Of a DNA stretch of 42,324 nt, positions 1-6,854 are shown in pieces (position 1 is the stretch's first letter; the number at the start of each line of letters is the position of its first letter). The notes below the pieces were generated by a model, which was not told the DNA's origin, did not search any database, and saw only the letters and a program-made list of their open reading frames with translations. This stretch comes from an archaeon (GTDB lineage Archaea; Nanobdellota; Nanobdellia; Woesearchaeales; GW2011-AR9), in contig JAHFSD010000005.1 in the NCBI GenBank assembly GCA_023265925.1, forward strand, positions 1 through 42,324. The letters are read 5' to 3'. A program made the position numbers and the translations under genes.

Positions 1-1
1 C

Positions 2-127
2 AATAATTGCATCGAACGGGATCATCAGTATAGCAGAAAGTTGGAGAAAAATGCAAGAGGGAACAAAGACCTTGAGGGAATTTCTTCTCTCTATGATATT
101 GGAGATGTTTATTACAACTATAGATAA
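2..127 (+). CDS. possible 3' end of a gene entering from the left edge
   Basis: A frame open from the window edge encodes about 41 residues, with mixed polar composition ending DVYYNYR, and stops at TAA 125-127. A second frame (3-188) is also open here, so the coding call is weak. I do not recognise the product. It ends inside the left arm of the inverted repeat at 119-211. Confidence 0.15.
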   Translation, partial: NNCIERDHQYSRKLEKNARGNKDLEGISSLYDIGDVYYNYR

Positions 128-211
128 TTCTGCGGGATATATGACAAGTATAAGCAGTTTATCGATGAATAATTCTGCAAAAATGTCATGAAAACAACAG
201 AATTATCTATA
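119..211. repeat. inverted repeat, 14-bp perfect arms
   Basis: The arm TATAGATAATTCTG at 119-132 is the exact reverse complement of CAGAATTATCTATA at 198-211, with a 65-base spacer. The core ATAATTCTGC occurs once more at 170-179 inside the spacer. It could be a transcription-stop structure, an operator or the remains of a small mobile element; nothing in the spacer looks like a gene. Confidence 0.55.
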
Positions 212-230
212 CATCGACAAACAAAGATTG

Positions 231-374
231 ATGAAACTGTCTAGGAAAACAAACAAATGGATTCCAAAAGAAAAGAAATGGAGAACGCCAGCAGAAAGGG
301 CGAAGATAAGAGTAAAGTTAGGAGAGAGATTTCAGTTGTTAAATCTAATTAAACAGGCATATCCCGAAGATTAA
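231..374 (+). CDS. small basic hypothetical protein or gene fragment (47 aa)
   Basis: ATG at 231 opens a 47-codon frame ending in TAA at 372-374. The product is rich in Lys, Arg and Trp early on and ends in a helical LNLIKQAYPED. The frame stays open upstream to a TGA at about 189, so it may be the tail of a decayed gene rather than an intact small protein. No clear ribosome binding site precedes the ATG. I do not recognise a family. Confidence 0.25.
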   Translation: MKLSRKTNKWIPKEKKWRTPAERAKIRVKLGERFQLLNLIKQAYPED

Positions 375-395
375 AGAGAATCAGATCAGCGTAAA

Positions 396-404
396 GTTTT
401 TAAC
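396..404 (+). promoter_or_regulatory. TATA-like box of nrdJ
   Basis: The T/A-rich GTTTTTAAC is centred about 27 bases before the ATG at 427. This is the usual archaeal TATA-to-start distance for a leaderless or near-leaderless transcript. Confidence 0.45.
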
Positions 405-426
405 TAATACCGCCCTGGAACAGGTT

Positions 427-2580
427 ATGGCAAGGATTTCCGCAACCCAGATCAAGATAAAGAATGTTCTTACGCGAAATGGGCAAACCGAAGAGTTTAG
501 CTTATTAACCATTGCCGAATCTGTTTTTAGCGCTGCACAATCAGTAGGAGGAAAAGACCGGGAACTTTCCATTGCCCTTGCCCATGAGGTAGTAGAGCGA
601 TTAAATTCCCGCCTTGCCGGCAGTGCTGAGGGCAATGCCGAGGACGGCAGCACGAAGAAGAGCAGGGAGGAAGAACCAGTCCTAGTCGAACAGATTCAGG
701 AACTGGTCGAACGCGTGTTGATTGAACACGGCCACGTTAAAACGGCGAAAGCTTACATCCTTCAGCAGCATAAAAAGCATCCGGAGAAAGAAGAAATTGA
801 AGGGAAGGAAGAAATCAGGAGTAAAGAAGAAGTTAAAAACCATGATTACATTACCGAAGAAAGTTTACAATTCTCTGGTCAGGCCGTCAGGATTCTGGAA
901 CGGCGCTACCTGCGCCAGGACGAAACCGGCAATCTGGTGGAAACACCCAAGGAAATGCTCTGGCGCGTGGCCTTAAATATAGCGTTTGCTGACCGGTTTT
1001 ATGGAGCGGATGAAGAAGGTGTAAACAGTACTGCCGAAAAATTCTATAATCTCATGGCCGGGCTGCGTTTCCTGCCCAATTCTCCCACGCTGATGAATGC
1101 CGGCACCAAATTCCAGCAAATCAGCTCGTGCGTCGTTCTCCCCATTGACGATTCCATGGAAAGCATCTTTGCCAGTCTGCGTGATGCCGCAATGATTCAT
1201 CAGCGAGGAGCAGGCACGGGCTTTTCCTTTTCCCGCGTCCGGCCGAAGGGTGATGTGGTGAAAAAGCAATTGGGTGTGGCCGCCGGTCCCGTCTCGTTTC
1301 TGCACGTCTATGATGCTGCTCTCGAGGTAATTAAGCAAGGTGGTGTCCGTCCTGGCGCCAATATGGCTGTATTGAGGGTGGACCACCCCGATGTTATCCG
1401 TTTCATTGAATCCAAGCGAGACAAGAAGTCGTTAAAGAATTTTAACATTTCTGTTGCTGTCACTGACAATTTCATGCGGGCAGTGGAAGCCGACCGGGAA
1501 TATTACCTGGTGCATCCCAAGACGGGAAAATATGTTGGCAAGCTGCGGGCTAAAGACATCTTTGCCATTATCACCCAGAATGCCTGGAAGACCGGCGATC
1601 CGGGCTTGCTGTTCATTGACGAAATCAACCGGAAACATCCCGCCAAGCAGTTGGGCGAGATTGAAACTACCAACCAGTGCGGGGAAGCGCCGCTCTTGCC
1701 GCATGAAGGCTGTGTTTTGGGCTCGCTCAACCTGAACAAATTTGTGGATGAAGAGAACAAGGAAATTTTGTGGGAGCAGTTGCGGGAGACGGTGCATGCT
1801 GCCGTTCATTTCCTTGATAATGTCATTGACATGAATAACTATCCTAAGCCCGAGATTGAGCAGCAGACTAAAAATACCCGGAAATTCGGGTTAGGTATCA
1901 TGGGTTTTGCCGATATTCTCTTTAAGCTGCAGGTGAAGTATGACTCTGAGCCGGGGTTAGAAATTGCTGACAGGATCATGTCGTTCATCCATAATGCTGC
2001 CTATGAAAAGACAATGGAACTGGCGGAAAACAGGGGCGCCTGTCCGGCCTGGAATGGCTCTGACCATCAGCGGCAAGGACGCAAGATGAGAAACATGACT
2101 TGCCTGTCGATCGCTCCTACCGGCACTATCAGCATTTTAGCGGACGCGTCTCCCGGCTGCGAACCGTTGTATGCGCTCTCCTTTCATAAAACAGTGCTAG
2201 GAGATACGGAATTGATTTATGTTAACAAGACTTTTGAAAAAGTAGCAAAAGAAATGGGCTTTTACTCACCCGATTTGATCCGTAAGATTGCCCGCAGCGG
2301 GAGCATTAAAGACGTAACGGAAATTCCTGCCGGGATCCGCGACATTTTTGTGGTTGCCCAGGACATCAGTCCGGAGTGGCATATCAGAATGCAAGCTACC
2401 TTACAGAAGCATGTGGATAATTCCATTTCCAAGACGATCAATTTTCCCAAGGCGGCGACGATCAAAGATGTGGAGAATGCCTACCTCCTGGCCTGGAAGG
2501 AGAAGTGCAAGGGCATCACTATATATAGAGACGGCAGCTATGAAGATCAGGTCATGAATATTGGGGAAGGGATGAATTAG
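427..2580 (+). CDS. nrdJ: adenosylcobalamin-dependent (class II) ribonucleotide reductase
   Basis: Reduces ribonucleotides to deoxyribonucleotides using an adenosylcobalamin-generated thiyl radical. Residues 10-115 form an ATP-cone allosteric domain (KNVLTRNGQ near the start, LIEHGHVKTAKAYIL at its end), followed by a charged Lys/Glu linker at about 118-137. The catalytic barrel carries the redox Cys235 (ISSC) and the finger-loop signature NQCGEAPLLPHEGC, with Asn416, thiyl Cys418, Glu420 and partner Cys429. The protein stops soon after GITIYRDGS, so the usual C-terminal cysteine tail that re-reduces the active site is absent. The next gene encodes the enzyme that makes the cofactor. Family identity is secure; the missing tail is seen directly. 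Confidence 0.95.
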   Translation: MARISATQIKIKNVLTRNGQTEEFSLLTIAESVFSAAQSVGGKDRELSIALAHEVVERLNSRLAGSAEGNAEDGSTKKSREEEPVLVEQIQELVERVLIEHGHVKTAKAYILQQHKKHPEKEEIEGKEEIRSKEEVKNHDYITEESLQFSGQAVRILERRYLRQDETGNLVETPKEMLWRVALNIAFADRFYGADEEGVNSTAEKFYNLMAGLRFLPNSPTLMNAGTKFQQISSCVVLPIDDSMESIFASLRDAAMIHQRGAGTGFSFSRVRPKGDVVKKQLGVAAGPVSFLHVYDAALEVIKQGGVRPGANMAVLRVDHPDVIRFIESKRDKKSLKNFNISVAVTDNFMRAVEADREYYLVHPKTGKYVGKLRAKDIFAIITQNAWKTGDPGLLFIDEINRKHPAKQLGEIETTNQCGEAPLLPHEGCVLGSLNLNKFVDEENKEILWEQLRETVHAAVHFLDNVIDMNNYPKPEIEQQTKNTRKFGLGIMGFADILFKLQVKYDSEPGLEIADRIMSFIHNAAYEKTMELAENRGACPAWNGSDHQRQGRKMRNMTCLSIAPTGTISILADASPGCEPLYALSFHKTVLGDTELIYVNKTFEKVAKEMGFYSPDLIRKIARSGSIKDVTEIPAGIRDIFVVAQDISPEWHIRMQATLQKHVDNSISKTINFPKAATIKDVENAYLLAWKEKCKGITIYRDGSYEDQVMNIGEGMN

Positions 2581-2602
2581 AAGATAAACTATCCATCATA
2601 AC

Positions 2603-3214
2603 ATGCCCATCTACACCAAAGTCGGCGATGAAGGACGCACCTGCTTTTTTGGCTGCGGCCTGGTCGAGAAGAATGATGACCGGATTGAAGCGCTTGGCGT
2701 TCTGGATGAATTGAATTCGATCATCGGCCTGACGCTTTGCTTTGTGGAAGATGACCGGCTGCGGAACATGCTGACTAAAATCCAGAACGACCTGTTTACC
2801 GTGGGCGCCGATCTGGCTGGAAGCGAGCTGGCTGCCGATACCCTTCCCCGAATTACCGATGGGCACGTCCACGAGCTAGAAAATCTGATTGACGAACTGG
2901 AAGATAAGTTGGGGATGCCTAAGAAATTCATCCTGCCGGGAGGGACGATCAGCAGTTCCTTTTTGCATCTGTGCCGGACCATCACCCGACGGGCTGAGCG
3001 GGAATTGGTGGGTGTAAAGCTCGCCATCAAATTAAACCCGATCATTCTCCGGTACGTGAACCGGTTGAGTGACTTGTTTTATGTTCTGGCGCGGCAGGCC
3101 AACAAGGAGCTGGACGTCAGGGAGCAGCAGCCGATTTACAAGTATCTGAAGGAAGACACTATGAAGAGAGGGGTAGATAGAGGAGTAGAGAGAGGAGCGG
3201 AGAAGGTGGTTTAA
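2603..3214 (+). CDS. cob(I)alamin adenosyltransferase, PduO type
   Basis: Transfers the adenosyl group of ATP to cob(I)alamin to make adenosylcobalamin, the cofactor of the reductase encoded 22 bases upstream. It begins IYTKVGDEGRT, the ATP-binding start of the family. EALGVLDELNSIIGL, the central FILPGGTISSSFLH, CRTITRRAER and LRYVNRLSDLFYVLARQAN follow in the right order. At 203 residues it is family length plus a basic, Gly/Arg/Val-rich C-terminal tail with a repeat-like RGVDRGVERG stretch. No corrinoid biosynthesis gene is visible, so a salvage role feeding NrdJ is the simplest inference. Confidence 0.92.
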   Translation: MPIYTKVGDEGRTCFFGCGLVEKNDDRIEALGVLDELNSIIGLTLCFVEDDRLRNMLTKIQNDLFTVGADLAGSELAADTLPRITDGHVHELENLIDELEDKLGMPKKFILPGGTISSSFLHLCRTITRRAERELVGVKLAIKLNPIILRYVNRLSDLFYVLARQANKELDVREQQPIYKYLKEDTMKRGVDRGVERGAEKVV

Positions 3215-3225
3215 AATCAACAAAA

Positions 3226-3774
3226 ATGAACTCCGCCAAAGAATTCAAAAAGCTGTTGAACAACTGTCAGGACACCCTCAATTGGGGCGGCAGCCTGCAT
3301 AAGTATCTTACCACTATGATTGATGCCCTGGAAGGGTTGAAGGCAGTTTCCGACAAGAACAAAGCAAAAAAAGTTTATCGGGAAGCCTATCAGCACTTTC
3401 GCTATGCGTTGCGTTCCGCCCGCCGATTAAACCGCTATTATGGAAAGATTAAAGATTCTCTGGAACGGCTGAAGCCACTGTTTGGCACAGCAATGCGGAA
3501 GCAGGTGGAAGAGATCGAACAGCGCTTGCGTCCGCAGAAAGCGGTGGTGATTGCCAAAGCATCTTTTTTCCGTGGAGAATTAAATAAAGACCTGAATGCC
3601 ATTGAAGCCAGGATGGTCACCAGCCGGCTCACTGCCCGGGAGGTCGATGCGTTCAATGGAAAGATACGACAGATCATTGCTGCCGATCGGCGTTCCGTAG
3701 GCTTAGTCCCCTTCCTGATTGAAGTCCGCAACCTGCAACGGTTACTGCAGGGAGTACAGAGAAGAGTAGCTTAA
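3226..3774 (+). CDS. helical protein of unknown function (182 aa)
   Basis: Starts 11 bases after the adenosyltransferase stop, so it is probably co-transcribed with nrdJ and the adenosyltransferase gene. The whole product is predicted helical, Arg/Lys-rich and without membrane segments, Cys pairs or a recognisable catalytic motif. It has long amphipathic stretches around residues 40-80 and 95-125. No family recognised. Context suggests only a possible link to nucleotide metabolism. Confidence 0.7.
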   Translation: MNSAKEFKKLLNNCQDTLNWGGSLHKYLTTMIDALEGLKAVSDKNKAKKVYREAYQHFRYALRSARRLNRYYGKIKDSLERLKPLFGTAMRKQVEEIEQRLRPQKAVVIAKASFFRGELNKDLNAIEARMVTSRLTAREVDAFNGKIRQIIAADRRSVGLVPFLIEVRNLQRLLQGVQRRVA

Positions 3775-3823
3775 TTCTTTTCCACATCTGGCTACAACAA
3801 TCTACAGATTAAAGCACAACAGA

Positions 3824-3832
3824 ATATTTAAA
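3824..3832 (+). promoter_or_regulatory. TATA-like box of the thymidine kinase gene
   Basis: ATATTTAAA lies about 50 bases before the ATG at 3881. The expected transcription start near 3855 falls downstream of the alternative ATG at 3833, which argues against that longer start. Confidence 0.5.
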
Positions 3833-3880
3833 TTGCTGATTTTTCTCGTTTTCCTTACTGGCAAAAAAGGGGGTGGTAGG

Positions 3881-4492
3881 ATGAATACAGAGCCACATCT
3901 GGAAATTATCATTGGGACAATGTTCAGCGGGAAGAGTACGGAATTAATCCGCCGGGTCAATCGCTATGAAGTAGCGGGAAAAAAAGTCCAGTTGTTTAAG
4001 CCCATTCTGGATGACCGTTATAGCAGAGACCATGTTGCCTCTCATGATGGGCTGAAGCGAACGGTGACATATGTTTATGATCTTGATGACCTGAAACGGA
4101 AATATGAACCATCAATAGGGGTGTTGGGAGTAGATGAGCCGCAGTTTCTGGAGAGTGGCATTGTCGATTTTACCGAAGAGCACGTACGCCGCGGCGGTAT
4201 TGCGGTCGTAAGCCCCCTCCTTAAGGATTTTTTGGATAACTACTTTGTTTTCAAAGATGGGAAGTTAGACACCTCTGAATTTGTTCGGAGGGCAGATCAT
4301 GTCACCTACCTGAAAGCTCTGTGCACGTATCAGGTAGAAAATAGTCAAGATAATGTCTGTGGAGACGAAGCCACCAGAGTGCAGCGGTTTATCGATGGCA
4401 AAGTTGCTCCTCCCGACTCGCCGCTCGTTTTAGTGGGGGGAAAAGAAGCCTATGCACCAAGATGCCGGAAGCATTATCAGTTCTATCGCTAA
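3881..4492 (+). CDS. tdk: thymidine kinase (type II)
   Basis: Phosphorylates thymidine to dTMP. The P-loop GTMFSGKST lies near the N-terminus, VDEPQFLE matches the Walker-B/DExQFF region, and the C-terminal VGGKEAYAPRCRKH matches the family's lasso and last zinc ligands. The start at 3881 is chosen because AAAGGGGGTGG directly precedes it and because the TATA box predicts a transcript starting after the 3833 ATG. Oddities: the usual lid CxxC is replaced by two cysteines 12 residues apart (LCTYQ to NVCGD), and SPLLKDF stands where the family normally has a GLDxDF-type segment. The fold call is firm; activity is less certain. Confidence 0.88.
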   Translation: MNTEPHLEIIIGTMFSGKSTELIRRVNRYEVAGKKVQLFKPILDDRYSRDHVASHDGLKRTVTYVYDLDDLKRKYEPSIGVLGVDEPQFLESGIVDFTEEHVRRGGIAVVSPLLKDFLDNYFVFKDGKLDTSEFVRRADHVTYLKALCTYQVENSQDNVCGDEATRVQRFIDGKVAPPDSPLVLVGGKEAYAPRCRKHYQFYR

Positions 4493-4521
4493 CGAAGAAG
4501 AAGGAAAGAAGATAATACCAC

Positions 4522-4671
4522 TTAAATAATCGGGGGAGTGGCACCTTTCTGGAATTCTGCGATCACTTCCGGCATAACCACCATTCCCGGCAGGAGACGC
4601 GTTGCTGGATCATTTACCATCGAAGGTAAGGGGAGAGAACCTTCATCAAACGAAAAATAGAGGCCTTGTCG
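4522..4671 (-). pseudogene. decayed 3' end of an unidentified gene
   Basis: Read leftward, a 49-codon frame ends in TAA at 4522-4524. It encodes a protein-like C-terminus (GLYFSFDEG, then PATRLLPGMVVMPEVIAEF and ATPPII). It has no credible start and is cut by a stop at 4672-4674. Composition looks coding, unlike the surrounding A/T-rich sequence. I do not recognise the family; I infer the tail of a lost gene. Confidence 0.3.
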
Positions 4672-4957
4672 TTATTGAAAGAAGAGTTTTATGTGCAAGG
4701 GGGGAAATGATTCCGGAGAAGGGGTTTAGGCAGATTAATGATACTCTCAGCGATTCATATTGCCAATGAGATTAACAGAAATAAATAATGTTTCATTACC
4801 TATCGCACTGAAAGATATTAGTGGACGGATTAAATTAAAGTTTATCAAAAAATAGGTTCTTATCGTGGAGCATATTATATACTCAAACTACCTTCCCAGC
4901 GAGAGCAAGGAGCGCTGCCGCTACGTCCAAATGTACTGCCACGTTGTTGTTATGCTA
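4672..4957. other. gene-free spacer
   Basis: About 290 bases with no frame longer than some 35 codons and no recognisable RNA. It becomes A/T-rich around 4790-4880. A short GC-rich segment at about 4900-4925 has AGCG-type repeats. Probably decayed sequence. Confidence 0.4.
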
Positions 4958-5509
4958 TCATCTTACCTTGCTCACAAACTCATTTCCCTCCACAAAAAAC
5001 CGCCAGGGTAAATGCTGGGCATCCTTAATCCCAATGCGGGAACTTACACCGATTCTCCTTACTGCAAATCCATCATCCCCGACCTGGACATCTTTTCCCA
5101 ATTTTAACCCATTTAATTTTCTGGTAATTCTCAAGGCTTGGCACAATTTTCCCGGGCCGGAACAAAGATTGTAAAGATCGGTTGTACCCCGATTTTTCTT
5201 CATCTTTTCCACTCCTTTCAGCGGTTCGACGGCCCGGATCAAAACGGCGCCGGCCTCATTCTTTTCCGTCGTAAAATTGATGCACTCATACATTCCATAA
5301 ATCAGATAGACATAGACGTGGCCATAGGTATCGAACATAATGTTGCTTCTCTCAGTCCGCTTATAGGCATGGGATGCCGGGTCTCGTCCATACGCTTCCG
5401 TTTCGACAATGCGGGCCCGGCAGCCGTTGACGGAAATTATCTTTCCCAGCAATTCTTTAGCTACTTGAACGGTATCGCGGGCGAAAAAGGAGAGGGGAAG
5501 GGGTTTCAT
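4958..5509 (-). CDS. mpg: 3-methyladenine DNA glycosylase (AAG/MPG family)
   Basis: Excises alkylated purines from DNA. The whole family signature is present. It starts FFARDTVQVAKELLG and continues RIVETEAYGRDPASHA with catalytic Glu38 and intercalating Tyr40. YVYLIYGMYECINF and LCSGPGKLCQALRIT follow. At 183 residues it is normal length. Its ATG overlaps the stop of the HEPN gene by four bases (ATGA), so it is translated downstream of the MNT/HEPN pair. A diverged copy of its first 14 codons lies on the far side of that pair at 6509-6551. Confidence 0.93.
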   Translation of the reverse strand: MKPLPLSFFARDTVQVAKELLGKIISVNGCRARIVETEAYGRDPASHAYKRTERSNIMFDTYGHVYVYLIYGMYECINFTTEKNEAGAVLIRAVEPLKGVEKMKKNRGTTDLYNLCSGPGKLCQALRITRKLNGLKLGKDVQVGDDGFAVRRIGVSSRIGIKDAQHLPWRFFVEGNEFVSKVR

Positions 5510-5937
5510 GTTAATTTCTTTTGAACGGTTTGTTTTAATTTAGTTATGATGTCCAGAATTGGCTGTTTATTTCGACGGAGATAGCCAACATTAACCATTA
5601 TTCCCCGATAATCGATATCATTACGGATCTTTCGAAGCTGATCGATAAACTGAATTTCTGATGAGAAAAATTCTCGATGGTAAAAACGAGCAAGATATCC
5701 TACCAACAGCTCATGACTGACTGTTTTCCATCCGTCTATCGCCATAATGGCGGTAATCAATTCTTTGATTATTTCATAATATCCTTCAATGATAAGAGTA
5801 ACAAATTCTTCTCTTTTCGCGACGAGATCCTGTTCCCGTAATTCCACGAGCTTTAATAACGACTGGGCTTTTTCTAGATCTTTAGATAGTTTAGACACTT
5901 TTTCGGAATTTTCGTCCCAATCGAGCATTTTCACCAC
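5506..5937 (-). CDS. HEPN-domain protein, partner of the MNT nucleotidyltransferase
   Basis: A small all-helical protein (143 aa) directly following and overlapping an MNT gene by seven bases, the classic MNT/HEPN arrangement. The C-terminal RKIRNDIDYRG is the helix-end motif of one HEPN branch. The Rx4-6H ribonuclease motif seen in active HEPN toxins has Tyr where His would be, so RNase activity is doubtful. The N-terminal half has a Lys/Glu-rich helix resembling the start of COG1895-type HEPN proteins. Toxin-antitoxin function is inferred from pairing, not shown. Confidence 0.75.
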   Translation of the reverse strand: MVKMLDWDENSEKVSKLSKDLEKAQSLLKLVELREQDLVAKREEFVTLIIEGYYEIIKELITAIMAIDGWKTVSHELLVGYLARFYHREFFSSEIQFIDQLRKIRNDIDYRGIMVNVGYLRRNKQPILDIITKLKQTVQKKLT

Positions 5938-6455
5938 ACCTTCAAATATCCAGCCAATACGTACCCATTGATAAGGTTATTTAAAAGTTCTTTGCTTAAT
6001 CTCTGGAGATGTGGCTCAAACAAAAGGTTTATCTTCCGCTTTAGAATTTTTTCATATCGGGCAAGATCTATTTTTGTCTCTTCACTCTGAATAAACAGGT
6101 CCAGATCACTCTGTTCTGTATCTTCCCCCCGGGAAGCTGAACCAAATAAGATGATGCAATTAGGCTGGGTTTTTTGCCGAAGCTGTTCTAACAGTCCGCT
6201 GGTCGTGATGCGCCAGATGATATTATGTTTCTTGAGCAGTTTAAATGTTTCACTGTCCCGGTTGGCCTGGAAGGCAGGATATAATCCTGTTTTTTCCCGG
6301 ACAACTAACTCGTCTTTGACCAACGCTTTCAGATGGGCAACCACGGAAGGCTGAGCTAAGCGTACCAGCCGGGAAAGCTCGCGCATCAGAAACTGCTTTC
6401 TCGGAAAGTCAAAAAATTCCTGTAGCAACCGATACCTGCTGTAATTTTGTAGCAT
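5931..6455 (-). CDS. MNT-type nucleotidyltransferase with N-terminal winged helix
   Basis: Residues 1-60 form a helix-turn-helix (FLMRELSRLVRLAQPSVVAHLKALVKDELV). Residues 95-130 carry the minimal nucleotidyltransferase signature GSx10DxD exactly (Gly105-Ser106, Asp117 and Asp119). In MNT/HEPN systems this partner acts as the antitoxin by modifying the HEPN protein; here the fused DNA-binding domain would also allow autoregulation. The start codon sits inside an inverted repeat (6434-6477) next to a TATA box, which fits that idea. Confidence 0.82.
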   Translation of the reverse strand: MLQNYSRYRLLQEFFDFPRKQFLMRELSRLVRLAQPSVVAHLKALVKDELVVREKTGLYPAFQANRDSETFKLLKKHNIIWRITTSGLLEQLRQKTQPNCIILFGSASRGEDTEQSDLDLFIQSEETKIDLARYEKILKRKINLLFEPHLQRLSKELLNNLINGYVLAGYLKVW

Positions 6456-6477
6456 GTGCTCTAATTATATAGCAGGT
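6434..6477. promoter_or_regulatory. inverted repeat around the MNT start, candidate operator
   Basis: ACCTGCT at 6434-6440 is mirrored by AGCAGGT at 6471-6477, with further imperfect pairing of GTAATT against AATTATAT just inside. It brackets the start codon (6453-6455) and abuts the TATA box at 6480-6488. The winged helix of the first gene product is the obvious candidate ligand. Confidence 0.5.
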
Positions 6478-6479
6478 GG

Positions 6480-6488
6480 TATATAAAT
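6480..6488 (-). promoter_or_regulatory. TATA-like box of the MNT/HEPN/mpg operon
   Basis: Reading leftward, ATTTATATA is centred about 29 bases before the ATG at 6455, predicting a leaderless transcript. Confidence 0.6.
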
Positions 6489-6508
6489 GTATCGGATCAA
6501 AACTGGGG

Positions 6509-6551
6509 AAAGGCTGTCGCCGGCGAAAAAGGCCGGGGAGAGTGGTTTCAT
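6509..6551 (-). pseudogene. decayed copy of the mpg 5' end
   Basis: Directly after the stop of the 77-residue gene (TAAC then ATG) a frame begins MKPLSPAFFAGDSL, matching MKPLPLSFFARDTV of the intact glycosylase. I count roughly 32 identical bases of 42, plus a shared TTAAC before the ATG. After about 14 codons the similarity ends and the frame runs into the MNT promoter. This is the stub of a glycosylase gene cut off by the MNT/HEPN cassette. Confidence 0.6.
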
Positions 6552-6552
6552 G

Positions 6553-6786
6553 TTAACGGAATAACCGGTCTATTAAATACCAAAGACCAAGTCCAATTGG
6601 GGGAACATGATACATCGACATTCCAAAATCGTAGGCCTTCTCTTTAAATCCGGCAAGATCTCGAGAATGAATTTTCATCTCCGCGTCAAGACGCTCATAA
6701 TAGAATATTAACCCCATGAATGGAATCCATTCCCGCAGATGCACTTCAATGCCTTTATCTCCGCATCTACGTTCTAAATCCCCCAC
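6553..6786 (-). CDS. small protein of unknown function, possibly broken at its start
   Basis: A 77-residue frame from GTG, with an amphipathic first half (ERRCGDKGIEVHLREW) and hydrophobic parts (FMGLIFYYE and the C-terminal GLGLWYLIDRLF). The frame continues upstream in good coding style (HFNEEREEFIV) to a TAG at 6817-6819. That TAG is preceded in frame by ATG at 6826-6828 only three codons earlier. It may be a gene carrying a nonsense mutation or one starting at an alternative codon. No family recognised. Confidence 0.4.
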   Translation of the reverse strand: MGDLERRCGDKGIEVHLREWIPFMGLIFYYERLDAEMKIHSRDLAGFKEKAYDFGMSMYHVPPIGLGLWYLIDRLFR

Positions 6787-6854
6787 TATAAACTCTTCCC
6801 GCTCTTCGTTGAAGTGCTAGGGTACCATCAACGTCACTATTTCCTGCTTAATTT

